Source of the DNA: Xylocopa sonorina
Lineage: Eukaryota > Arthropoda > Insecta > Hymenoptera > Apidae
Reading direction: 5' to 3'
Length of the DNA: 64,000 nucleotides
Assembly: GCF_050948175.1 (NCBI RefSeq)
Contig: NC_135198.1
Location: 7,515,001 to 7,579,000 of the forward strand
The position numbers and the translations under genes are program-made. The notes under the pieces were generated by a model. The model was not told where the DNA came from. It saw nothing but the letters and a program-made list of their open reading frames with translations, and made no database searches. Below, piece after piece: positions 54,510 through 64,000 of this stretch; positions within the stretch are counted from its first letter, which is position 1, and the number at the start of each line of letters is the position of its first letter.

Positions 54510-54550
54510 ATCAGTCATCGTCATCGTCGTCGTAGTCGTCGTCGTGGTCG
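54510..54550. repeat. Imperfect (CGT)n trinucleotide tract
   Basis: Repeats of GTC/CGT with scattered changes. On the minus strand one frame reads a run of Asp with Tyr and His ending in a stop, preceded by a CTCAG. No partner exon was found, so it is listed as low-complexity DNA. Confidence 0.75.
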
Positions 54551-55160
54551 TACTGAGCGCATCACGTTCAAATTACGTATCAAATATATATATGTATATT
54601 ATTAGAGTTGTTCGCGGTTAATTCTGTCGGGTGTACGCGGAACAAGAAGCGTCGTGCAAACGAATCGTGGGTGGAATAGGTGCGCCGCTCGCTACGATGG
54701 GAACGCGGAAAGAAACGAGTTACGTCGAGTCAAGAAAGCTGGCACGGAAACTCAGGATACAACGAAGCAAGCTCGATAGTTTCTCCCGTTTTTAAATTCG
54801 ATCACTAATACCTAAACTTACGAACCTAGTATTGCGATCCTTGGCGCGGCGTCGCGCTCGGAATGCCGAGGAGAATTTTCCTCGCGTTCGCCAGCGCGAC
54901 GCTCGCGGCCTCTTCACAGACTTTTTGCGCTGTATAAATTAATCGCGTGTCATGCTCGCGTTAACAAACGTAATGCTGGACAGAGGACGATAATTGTATG
55001 TTACAATAAAAAAAAAAAAAAAAGGAACTTAACAGATTGCGCTAGAAAAAAAAAATACAATATATATATAAAACAATATTGTGTACATATAAAATCTTTA
55101 AATAATCTACAGAACGCGGTGATTCGTGTCTCGGAAAACAAAAGAATTCCTTTTCATGTC

Positions 55161-55200
55161 TCACTCTCTCTCTTTATCTCTCTCTCTCTCTCTCTTTCTC
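55161..55200. repeat. (CT)n-rich microsatellite
   Basis: CT dinucleotides with a few interruptions. A similar tract lies at 55756-55810. Confidence 0.9.
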
Positions 55201-55755
55201 TGCTGACCGTCTGTTTTCCACGTTTGTCTCGTCTCGCGTTGTCCAGCACTTCTCCACCGTTCGAAAATTACCGCAGGGTAATTTTGGGAGAGTGTCTGTA
55301 CCCGTCGAATCGCGATTTTTCCCGTTTCCCGTTTGTATCTTTCTGCGAATGCGATCGACGCTTGGACGTTTAACGGGTTTATCGATCAAAAAACTGCGCT
55401 CTCGCCGTGATTTCTCTTTCACCAGTGATCAAGCAAGACCGCGATCAAGACAAGCGACCCCGTTCCTTTTCACCCCTCCTGCTTCGCCGTGGTGGCCTTA
55501 AAAAATGTACAATTAATTCGCGAACTAAACGATGCTTCCTCTTATGTTAAAAAGTAAATGGCTCATCATCCCAGTCGTAAAATTAAATGTTTTGTGGAAT
55601 GCTTACAAATTATATAATATGTATATATGTATATTCGCGATTGAACATCGTCCGCTTGACTCTCGATACACAGCAAAAGACTGGACCCCCTCTATGCGTG
55701 TATCGATACTCTCGCGTGCACGGTTGTTTCTTTGTTTTCTCTTTCATTCTCATTT

Positions 55756-55810
55756 TCTCTCTCTCTCGCTCTCTTTCGTGCGTATTCTCTCTCTCTCTCT
55801 CTCTCTCACT
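55756..55810. repeat. (CT)n-rich microsatellite
   Basis: Interrupted CT dinucleotide tract in the presumed Khc-73 3' UTR. The purest part is 55785-55808. Confidence 0.9.
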
Positions 55811-56148
55811 CTCGCTCTCGCTAATCGCTATTGAAATGCGAAGTAGTGGTAGTTAGATTACTATGCTCCAGAACGGCATCGTCCTGTTCGAAATTCGAGA
55901 GAACGTGTGTCCCATGCTCTTTGTGTGATACACATTTTGTTGTTGTTGTTTAATGACCTAATAATTCAAGTAATATTTATAAGTATTAATTAAATCCATA
56001 GCTGCCCTAAATGTCTAAGGGACTGAAAACACTGCCGCTACACATATCATAGGCATGTAGCAATTAGGATATTTAGTGGCTTATTTTTTTTTTCTTTTTT
56101 TTCCTTAATAAAACGAAGTTACTGATGAAGCGGTGTTTTGTGATCCGT

Positions 56149-56237
56149 TTACTTGCCCCGTGGTGAAGATCGCGTGCCCGTTGTTGAGAGGCCCTCACCT
56201 CGGCTCCGACTTCGGTGCAGGGAATGTAAACCCTCGC
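56149..56237 (-). CDS. Khc-73: Khc-73 terminal exon: basic C-terminus
   Basis: Twenty-eight codons after the split Gly (EGLHSLHRSRSRGEGLSTTG, then TRSSPRGK) and a TAA at 56151-56149. The acceptor TGTTCCAG ends at 56238, just after a poly-A run on this strand, and the phase matches the preceding exon. The RS-rich ending is like the fly Khc-73 tail as I remember it. Confidence 0.83.
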
Positions 56238-58479
56238 CTGGAACAGACGTTTTCGTATTTTTTTTTTTTTTTTTTCGTACTTTCTTTCAGTTCACAAAAA
56301 TTGCTGAACGCAGGGTAAAAATTCGAATCCAACGGCTATTTTCTCACGTGGTAAATCCACGATGCTACGTACCTCTGCTAACGCTTCTGCGCATCGGTGC
56401 AGGCTGGGGCATGGTGTAGTTTCTAAGTGCTCTGCCTCGCTTGTCTTGAATCAGTTTGTCCACTTTCACGAATATCCCGCATTTCGCTCGACACGTGAAG
56501 TACCTGTGGCCATTTACAGCACCGTCGTTTTTACCTGTAACCGACAGAATAAACGAGATCGTAAAATGAGTAGAAGCGCCTTGCCATGTGTTGAGCAGAT
56601 GAGAAAAGTCTGTCGTACCAGTCGGAGCGTCGAGTTCAATTCCTATCCACGTCCCAGACGCGAATTCCGTCGGTCCAACGTACGCTATCACACCCGAGTA
56701 GCTGTAAGGACGAACCAGTACCGATTCGCCGACTACAACCCAGTCTGGGAGCGGAGTCTCGACTCTGCTTAAGTCGTGTCGCGAGCCGAAAGCTGAACTT
56801 TTGTCGCTCACGTCGTCTGTTATCGAAAGAAATGAAGCAATTTTTTGATAAACGTTAGGGAAATTAGAGGACACTTCTCTTGTTGTTTGATGAGAACAGG
56901 GGATGATTATGTACCGTCGATTCGTTCGGACGAGCTGTTGTTACCATTTTCGTAGGGCATGTTCGGTTGCATCGATTGTTCCAGTCGTGCCGCGGCTTTG
57001 CTCTCTGAAACTTGTGGACGGACCATGGGGAACGAAGCCCTGTGCTGGGAACTGGTAGGCCTTCCTGTGCTGGCGGAAGCTTTCCTTCGTCGCACGACCT
57101 GCGACCACGAAATTCAATTTAATTGACACTCTTTCAATAACGTCCTATAATTTTTTTTTTTTTTTTTGATTCCATTCTGGAGCGTCAATTCTTCCAGTTG
57201 TTGAAGGAATTTCTTTCACAATTGTACCTTGCCCGGTGGTAGCTTCGTGTGGACAACCGAGGTGCCCTCCAAGGGGCTGTCTTCTCCAGAATTCGACGCC
57301 TGGCTGATCTCCATGTCACTTTTCCGTCGATTACTCGATACTTGGCTCGGTGCGTCCTTCTTCTGATTGGAAACAGCGTGGCTCGAATTGGTATTCGCGT
57401 CGCTGTCGCTCTTCGTCGATGAAACTGGACTGTCGATGTCCGCGTCCATGTACGCGCCTGTATCCTCCAGGTTCTTCCTTGTACGCTCTGCAACGCGTGA
57501 AGTGTGCATCGATTATACGCGAAATCTCCATAAATACGAGTGTTATTTAGAAAATCGGTAACTGACCTTCGTTGCAAGTGTTCAGCATCGCGTTGAACTT
57601 GTCCAACGCGTTAGTGACGTCGCCCATGTACTCCTCAGGCGTCTCCTCGACCAACGAGCTGTCCATCCGTTCTGGTTTCTTGCTGTCCAGCAGATTTCTG
57701 TACTCCATGTCCGGGGTCTCGTCGACGCTGATCGATTTAACCGAGATCGAGTCCTCGGACGTGAGGTTCGTCGTGGATACCGCCTCGGAACCGTAGCCGC
57801 TGCTGCTCATGCTTGGCGTGTTGATCTTCGTCGATTGAAGTTCCACGAGCGAATCCAGTGTGCGTGAAGAAGTTAGCGGTTTTACTGGTTTCGCCGGCGC
57901 CTGGATGTAATTGCGTGTGATTCGATTTTCTCAAGTGACTCGAGGCCGTTTCTTTTCTTTAGTTTCAATAGAAAAATTAATTTTGAAGCACGCCAACTGT
58001 TTCTTCTTTTAATGGATCGTTACATCGAGTGACTTTGTATATCAAACGCTGAATTTCGGGGCACGCGAGCTGTTTCTTCTTTTAATGGACCGTTACGTCG
58101 AGTGACTTTATATATCAAACGCTGAATTTTGGGGCACGCGAGCTGTTTCTTCTTTTAATGGACCGTTACATCGAGTGACTTTATATATCAAACGCTGAAT
58201 TTTGGGGCACGCGAGCTGTTTCTTCTTTTAATCGATCGTTATATCGAGTGACTTTATACAGCAATGGAATGCATAACTAGCGTCTCTATAAGTGGCGATT
58301 AAACACGAGATGAAGAACGTTTACTACCTGATACGAGTCGTATTCCGAGTAATCAGCGTCGCTCTTCTCCTCGTCCTCGTCGTGTACAGGCGTGGTCAAT
58401 TGGTTGCCAGCGTTGGACGTCTCCTCGTGCAGAGTGGTCATTCGTAGACCCAATTTACCGCCGACCATATTCGGGGACG
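56149..58479 (-). CDS. Khc-73: Kinesin-73 (KIF13-type kinesin), C-terminal part only, seven exons
   Basis: Plus-end directed kinesin-3 family motor that carries vesicles and works with Dlg in spindle orientation and endosomal transport (family knowledge). The window holds the last 458 codons: exons 58479-58328, 57900-57567, 57487-57228, 57098-56915, 56816-56619, 56534-56373 and 56237-56149, all joined in frame at GT-AG sites. The N-terminal part of this segment starts SPNMVGGKLGLRMTTLHEE, then a Ser/acid-rich disordered tail, a CAP-Gly domain (DWVVVGESVLVRPYSYSGVI to GIFVKVDKL, with the GKNDG signature), and a basic RS-rich end. A CAP-Gly at the C-terminus of a kinesin is diagnostic of KIF13B/Khc-73, and the RSRSRGEGL ending resembles the fly protein as I recall it. 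Motor, FHA and stalk lie outside the window, beyond 64000. Confidence 0.93.
56373..56534 (-). CDS. Khc-73: Khc-73 exon: second half of CAP-Gly domain
   Basis: Reads KNDGAVNGHRYFTCRAKCGI, then FVKVDKLIQDKRGRALRNY. It completes the GKNDG motif that binds EEY/F-type C-termini in CAP-Gly proteins. The acceptor GTTACAG ends at 56535. The donor GTACGT at 56372 leads to the terminal exon; without splicing, a stop follows two codons later. Confidence 0.95.
56619..56816 (-). CDS. Khc-73: Khc-73 exon: first half of CAP-Gly domain
   Basis: After DDVSDKSSAFGSRHDLSRVE comes LPDWVVVGESVLVRPYSYSG, then VIAYVGPTEFASGTWIGIEL, the first strands of a CAP-Gly domain. It ends inside the Gly of PTGK. The acceptor ATAACAG ends at 56817; the donor GTACGA starts at 56618. 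Confidence 0.95.
56915..57098 (-). CDS. Khc-73: Khc-73 exon: basic then Ser-rich linker before CAP-Gly
   Basis: Begins VVRRRKASASTGRPTSSQ, a basic segment with Ser, and ends NGNNSSSERID. The acceptor GTCGCAG ends at 57099; the donor GTACAT starts at 56914 in phase 1. A T-rich run on the plus strand (about 57151-57168) lies in the 129-bp upstream intron. Confidence 0.9.
57228..57487 (-). CDS. Khc-73: Khc-73 exon: polar disordered segment
   Basis: Reads ERTRKNLEDTGAYMDADIDS, followed by Ser/Asn/Asp-rich sequence ending VVHTKLPPGK. The acceptor GTTGCAG ends at 57488 in phase 1 and the donor GTACAA starts at 57227 in phase 0. The short upstream intron is 79 bp. Confidence 0.9.
57567..57900 (-). 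CDS. Khc-73: Khc-73 exon: Ser-rich tail segment
   Basis: Starts APAKPVKPLTSSRTLDSLVE and continues through a Ser/Thr/acid-rich region with many possible phosphosites, then a helical stretch YMGDVTNALDKFNAMLNTC. The acceptor CATCCAG ends at 57901 in phase 0; the donor GTCAGT starts at 57566 in phase 1. Confidence 0.9.
57901..58327 (-). other. Khc-73 intron (427 bp) filled by a tandem repeat
   Basis: Bounded by GTAGTA at 58327 and CATCCAG at 57901. About two thirds of it is the 73-bp repeat array listed separately. Confidence 0.9.
57979..58264. repeat. 73-bp tandem repeat, about 3.9 copies
   Basis: CTGTTTCTTCTTTTAAT recurs at 57997, 58070, 58143 and 58216, exactly 73 bp apart, followed each time by near-identical sequence through GTGACTTTATA and GCACGCGAG. 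The middle copies are the most alike and the outer copies carry more changes, as in a minisatellite that expands from within. Confidence 0.95.
58328..58479 (-). CDS. Khc-73: Khc-73 exon (first in window): LRMTTLHEE segment
   Basis: Enters in phase 1 after an acceptor CTTTTAG ending at 58480. Reads SPNMVGGKLGLRMTTLHEE, then a Thr- and acid-rich stretch ending SEYDSYQ. The donor GTAGTA starts at 58327. The upstream partner exon is not visible in the window. Confidence 0.88.
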
Positions 58480-58800
58480 CTAAAAGCGAACGCATACGAG
58501 TGAGTAAGATCCGCGCGATCGGAGGACCTCGCGTGAAGACCGTGTGAAGAAAAATTACAATTCGTCGATATGAATATCAGGGCCGATCTGGCCACCGTGA
58601 CTAGAATCGATCAACGCGACGGATATCCGATCTGTTGCTCCGTGCGATTGCCCACGGTTCGTTCCTTCTCTCGGGTACATACATTCCGTGTAATCGGGTT
58701 CATGATCACACTAAAAGGTGCCAGGTCGGTTCCGATACACATATCTGTGGTTACAAAATATCCAACAAAGGAATATATTCGCATGCTGTTCTCAAAGAAA

Positions 58801-58840
58801 CAAAAAAAAAAAAAAAAGAAGAAGAAGAAGAAAAGAAGAA
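58801..58840. repeat. Poly-A followed by (GAA)n
   Basis: Fifteen consecutive A residues running into GAA repeats. It could be an old retroposed poly-A tail or simple slippage. Confidence 0.9.
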
Positions 58841-61800
58841 TATACGAAACGAAAAGGGTAACAGTATATATTCCACGTATTCGACACAGTTTCTTATACG
58901 AATTAGAACTCCAAGAACCTGGATGTTTGTCGAATCTCACGATTTTGAAACCTGTCCAAGTATTTTTGGTCTCCAATCAATTTCACTGATGGTACCACGT
59001 GTTTCCTTTCGAAAGCGTCTAAATAATGGCACGCGTGAACCAGACTTAATATCGATCTAGCAAATCGAGGCGCGAGTGTTTGACGAGATGCACCAAGCGC
59101 ATAATACGTGGAATATAAGGCAGACGAACGTAAAACAGTGGTGTGACAGGGGCTACCGATAATCGTAAGCAATAAAACATCGAACACGCACGGAAACTAT
59201 GCACCTGCGCCGCACTGTGGGCACAGTATGGCGGCAGTTCCGGTTAATAAGGTACACTGGGCTACGGAGAAAAAAGATATCGAACGGAAAAAACGAAAAC
59301 GGTGGCTCCAACCAACGTCTAACGTAGTGCTACGTAATAATCGAAATAAAGGAAGAAGGAAACGAAACAGTCTACTAATCACTACGAGAATGATCGACTG
59401 GACTCTTTCAAACTTGCCAGTGGCTTGCGACCCGCGACTCGATCATTCGAATTTAATTTTCCTTTAGCTTTCTTCGTCTGATCGATTGATTCGTCAAATT
59501 CTAACCCTCGATTGGCGATCATACGCCAACTGTTATTATCATTGCTAGTTTTGCGAATAATTTAATTAATTCCAAGAACGATCTACTTTATTAATGACAC
59601 GTTTCAGTTTCTCACGATCGTATGTGAGAAGATATAGGGAATTTGATATCGAATATTGCAGAGAAAGATGTTAATTTGTCAAGATTTTGTATACGTTTTT
59701 TTTTTGTTGAAATTTTGAAGAGATTCAATGCATTGGTCAATTAATGGTTAATCGTCACGGTGCAAGCTAGTTTGAAAGAGCTACCAACAGCGAGTGTCAC
59801 CTACACTTGGCAGAGGTGGATTGTTGCAGACGTGTCAATGAGTTGAGATTCAGGTTGAGATTCAGGAAAGTTGGTCTCGCTGAAAGGAGATAGACGTACT
59901 GATTACACGGCGTTTACATCGTTCTCTCTCTCTCTTTCTCTTTCTCTCGTCGATCACTAAACGACGAGCCCTCGATAAACCTAGTTCTTTTCTCTTTCTC
60001 GTCACAGGCTTGTCACGTGTGATTAATCATGCCTGCAGGCTAGAAGACGTGTTGGATAATATAGTGAGGCAAACCAGACGACTGTACACCTTGCGGAGAG
60101 TTCAATTACGCGAATCGTGTACTATTAAGTATGTAAATCGTAATCATTCGAGAGGCTGAGAAATACAGTTGCTTGGTCCCTTGAGATAGCCCTCCTTTTT
60201 TCTTTTCAATTCTTTTCTGCATGGAACGATTCAACTCGCCACTTTAATGCAAATCCAAAATGCACATTCTTCTATTGGAAATCGATTACTTCAGGGTTTG
60301 AAGAGAGTAATTTTCATTAATTTCGATCAGATCAACGTGCATCGTAGATTTGTTAATAATATATCAACGACAACGATTAGCTTAAAGTCAAAGGTGATAG
60401 CAGTCTCAGTGTTTTTAATAGAGTCGCTTCTAATTGTTTCTCTGTAGAATAGACAGCGTTGAGTAGACTCTATCCTCTCGCAAAGCATGCTTCACTATGT
60501 CTCTGATAACCTCATGCATTACTAGTTACTGTTCACTTCTCCCTCTACACCATTCTGGAATCGTTTTCTAGCCTCGTTTGACTTTAAACTAATTTCACCT
60601 GTGAACGAAGAAAACGGGGAAACCTTTTGCCACGAATAACATTCTTCGTCCACTTTTTCTTCTTTTCAATACGTTTTCCCGTTTTCCTTTTTTATTCCAA
60701 AAACTATAAGCTTCCTCCCTTTTCTTGGCACCAGTGAAAAACAATTTAGTTTTCGTGATTCATACGATTTTGCTACCCTCGTTTGATTTCAATGAACATT
60801 TCAATTTACGAACCGCTCCAAATTGTTCTTCAGAGGCGTGTATGTACACCTATATATTATCGATCGATAAAATATTTACGTATGTATATATATGTACACA
60901 TATATGATACAGTTACCCTACGTCTGTTTCTAAAATATCGCTGAATAGCACATTCACAGGTAGAGACAGGGTAAAATTAGAACAACTTTACAAGCGACCT
61001 TATTCTTCTTTCTCTCATTTCGTTCGTTCTTCGATTAGAATCGCGATCGTGATTGATTACGCGTGTGCACGCTGGTCCACTCTTGAATTCTTCGCGCGAT
61101 ACTCAACGATTCCTCGAACGCGAGATCTTCTCTTTTCAACGTTCGACGAATCATCGTGAAAATCAAAACAAAAAAAAAAAAATAGAAGGAAAAATATAAA
61201 AAAAAAAAAGATTGGACTATATATTATACAGATATCGTTTCTATTCTAATGAAAGAGACTGGTTGCAGAAGAATTGTTCAATACCCATGCTTTCTCGCTG
61301 CGAGTCCGTGTGATTTACATAGTATAAAGAGATTATAGTCGTGAGATACAGGTGCTAGTGAAACATGATGTCTACGTGGTGATCTCTGAATAGAAACTGC
61401 GATAGCCGCGGGAGAAGATCGTTCTTTCGATTTCGCATTTGCTGGATGCGTTCGAATTGCGGTGACTCGTTGGCTGTTTTTTACTGCACATCGATCGTGA
61501 TCAGCAACGCGCGAGAAATAATCGTGTGAAGGTGCGAGCGAAGTAACAGACCAATGAACAGAGCGCTTGCTGATATGCTTGGCTTGTACAAGGAACACAT
61601 TCGCATGCAACAGTAACACTGACCGAGAAATTAAAACAGCATCGCTCATGGCAAAGGAACAGCTTTAAGTACGGGTATACGTTAGCAATTCTCAGAACTG
61701 GAGTACAGAAATTCTCTCATTAATTATTAACGGTGGCAACTGATTTCATTCATAATAACTATTGCAACATTCGTTAAAGTTAAAATTGTCATCCATATAT

Positions 61801-61907
61801 TTGGTTCTTTTGATATGTTATTTTATGGGGAATATCTTTGAACTTGACTTCTTCCGGTTCTGAACATTGCCAGTATCACAAAAATGAAGAACCATCGACA
61901 CACTATG

Positions 61908-61925
61908 TATATATATATATATATA
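61908..61925. repeat. (TA)n microsatellite
   Basis: Uninterrupted TA dinucleotide run in the presumed Khc-73 intron. Confidence 0.9.
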
Positions 61926-64000
61926 CAGAACATATAATATATATAAGGCGTACTGGTTTAACTAAGAATACAACAGACAGACTCAACCACTCACGAGACA
62001 TATTTACTAATCGTCACTGCCCCGTTATAAGGCATCAATTAAATATCAATCAAGACTCCATTTTACCTGAGTTCAGAATGGAGCCTTGCGTGGGCCGAAA
62101 TAGTTGTAGAAGTAGTAGACGTAGTGTTAAACAGAGGAACAGAGAGATAAGTTGCGTATATTAATCGCTCGGGCACGTTCGATTAATTTTGCTATATAAT
62201 TCGCTATTCTATTCGAAGAGAAGACGGAAGGGTTTGTCTTATCGACGTTCGATTCGCCAACTGCGCGCACCTTTCCTTAAAAAAGTCCAAGAAACATCGA
62301 AACCAAATCTTAACTACATCCTTTCTGAACTTTTCTACGCGTATTCGCGTATTCAAATCTTTAAATATTCACTTGCAACCAAAAATATAATTTTCCAAAA
62401 GAAATACTTCATTTTACACGTTCATGTTTCAATAAAATTTGATTAACAACGAACGAAACAATTGACATTAAAGCTCAATCGTCGAAATTCGCGTTTAGTA
62501 ATGAGAAATACGTAATTAAAATTTAGTTTCGATGTCTCTTACAGTTTTCGAGAGAGAGACGCTTGAAGTTGGCGAACTTAAGGTCGGTAAGATAGGTATT
62601 TCCGTTTCCCCTTTAAGGCTCGTTAGTAAACGGTCTTGGAAAGACTCGTAGTAACAAGTGGTGGAGCTCAAGTGTCGCTGCCAATCAACGCTAGGATACG
62701 AGATAAAAATAGTGGGTCGTTTTTCCCTTTTTTTTTCTTATCTTTTCGTTTCATTTCTGGACTGTACCATGCTCAACTCTCTTTAGCCGCAACCCGATGA
62801 TCGCGGTCCACGCGATTTATCGTCTACGAGAAGCTGCGTTAATTGCTAATTAGTGGAAGAATCGTGCGTAAAAAGTTGAACATAGCGTGGTGACATAACA
62901 ATATGATAGAAGCTGTAAATATAATAAATACGAGACTCGAGTGTGTGTAAGTGGTAAACTGCTAAGAGGGGAGGTATCATCAGAGATATCGGTAAAGGGC
63001 AATGATCAGAATCGTTGAATCGTGTTTGTTCTAAGTGATCAGAGCGATTTCCTTGCATAGTGTCCATCGTTTTAAATGAGACGAGTATAATCAGCAGTGC
63101 GGTGGTGCGTCGCAAGCTTTTTAATCCTTATTCATGGCGGAACGCGGTTTTGGAAACAGCTACCATTTCTTTTCAGCCATTTTTCGAGCACAGTAATCTT
63201 AAAATGATGACCCAAAATGTGAACGATGAAATTTCGAGCGAAAGCAATTCGTTTAAGCAGCTCATTGCTACTGTGCTCTAAAGGGTCGAGCGGAATTAAT
63301 GAACATTCGTATTAACCAGACACGATAAAAGGAAACGCCAACGATGGATGACATGAATCTCAATAAATAAAAAACGAAACGAAACAGGAAACGGATGAAA
63401 CATGATTATCCTCCGTTATTCGGAATCAACATGTCCAAATACCAAAAAGGAAGACATGACAAGTGGAATCTTAAAGAGACAATCAAAACTAGGGCAAATC
63501 GTAAAAAGTGACTATATCATGGCAAAGGTGATAGATGTATAATATCAAAAAAACACTGCATAAGCCACATTTCAGAAAAACGAATCGTAGACTCCTCGTC
63601 GGATATAATTGAAAGGAAGCGACAAAAATGAATGCAACGAGAAGTGATCGAAATAAAATAAACGCAAAGTCGATGTATCGTTCTAAGACTAGGGTCCTCA
63701 AAACGCAGGTGCCATTAAAATTTCATCAAAGCGATAATAAATATATATTTCGATAACTCGATTGTGGTTTAAGCCAGACTAAGATGGTCGCATTCGTATA
63801 AACGATGAACTCGCATGGGATCGTAAAAAGTCGTGAAGATAGTCGAATAAAAAAATTTAAAAAAAAAGAACAAATGGATAAATAAATAAAAAAAAAAAAA
63901 AAAAATGGAACGTCGTGAAATAAATGGGGTACAAATCTCATGTAAAGTAGCAATCCATTTAGCGTGTGAGACACTGCGTTTGGTGTAGCCAAGCTCTGTG

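Larger units (their letters stand above)
48721..56148 (-). other. Possible long 3' UTR of Khc-73
   Basis: Begins right after the Khc-73 stop. The sequence is rich in homopolymer runs and microsatellites, with no exon I can recognise. On the minus strand AATAAA occurs at 54096-54091, 53828-53823 and finally 48743-48738. A Pumilio-type element lies near 53610. If the distal signal is used, the 3' UTR would be about 7.4 kb. Neuronal insect genes often have long UTRs, but the extent here is inference. Confidence 0.4.
58480..64000 (-). other. Probable large Khc-73 intron, continuing past the window
   Basis: The first Khc-73 exon in the window needs an upstream partner, but no kinesin-like exon is readable here. 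The region is AT-rich with several homopolymers and microsatellites (A-rich plus GAA tract 58801-58840, CT tract 59924-59948, TA tract 61908-61925) and a duplicated GTTGAGATTCAG at about 59845-59869. The ORFs present (for example 61278-61649 minus, 58611-58976 minus) have no recognisable motifs. Confidence 0.6.

Noticed and set aside
54510..54550. Asp-rich frame ending in a stop on the minus strand, preceded by a CTCAG acceptor-like site
   Set aside because: Best explained as a degenerate CGT microsatellite; no upstream exon in matching phase, and joining it to the last CAP-Gly exon gives only an Arg run and a stop.
59197..59240. Possible micro-exon with CAG and GTGCAT sites near TGCGGCGCAG
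   Set aside because: Only about 10 bases long, no evidence it connects in phase to Khc-73.
1..64000. CRISPR arrays, bacterial operons, rRNA genes, known conserved insect miRNAs
   Set aside because: None seen on either strand by eye; the repeats present are minisatellite, microsatellite and MITE-like.

Overview
The window is eukaryotic nuclear DNA, almost certainly from an insect. Coding sequence is split into short exons with GT-AG introns (79 bp to about 15 kb). Intergenic and intronic DNA is AT-rich but full of CpG. The two recognisable proteins resemble insect families: matrix metalloproteinase 1 (Mmp1) and kinesin-73 (Khc-73, KIF13 group). The CpG abundance together with AT richness suggests a hymenopteran such as a bee or ant; that is inference. 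I see no bacterial-style operon, CRISPR array, rRNA or convincing tRNA.

Both genes lie on the minus strand, in tandem. Mmp1 occupies 1973-32831 in ten coding exons. It encodes a signal peptide, a prodomain with cysteine switch and furin site, a zinc metalloproteinase catalytic domain, a linker and a four-bladed hemopexin domain. Two alternative 3' ends can be read. If exon 9 is read through, the protein stops at 6430 and is predicted to be secreted (566 aa). If the donor at 6476 is used, exon 9 joins a distal exon (1973-2115) in frame and adds a GPI-anchor-like tail (598 aa). The sequence below 1973 is AT-rich and looks like 3' UTR.

From 33.7 to about 48.7 kb I recognise no gene; several long overlapping ORFs there look like chance ORFs in CpG-rich sequence. 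From 48.7 to 56.1 kb the DNA is rich in homopolymers and microsatellites and lies directly downstream of the Khc-73 stop, so it may be a very long 3' UTR. The last seven coding exons of Khc-73 (56149-58479) carry a serine- and acid-rich tail, a CAP-Gly domain and a basic C-terminus. The motor and FHA parts must lie beyond 64000. From 58480 to the window end I find no further exon, so this looks like a large Khc-73 intron.

Non-coding structures include a 326-bp MITE-like element with inverted termini (5067-5392), a 73-bp tandem repeat in a Khc-73 intron, a strongly foldable GC-rich block in Mmp1 intron 4 (about 8641-8780), two near-perfect hairpins (15681-15715 and 50362-50395), and many microsatellites. 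All splice sites and exon joins were deduced by eye from frame, consensus and family resemblance; no transcript or database evidence was available.
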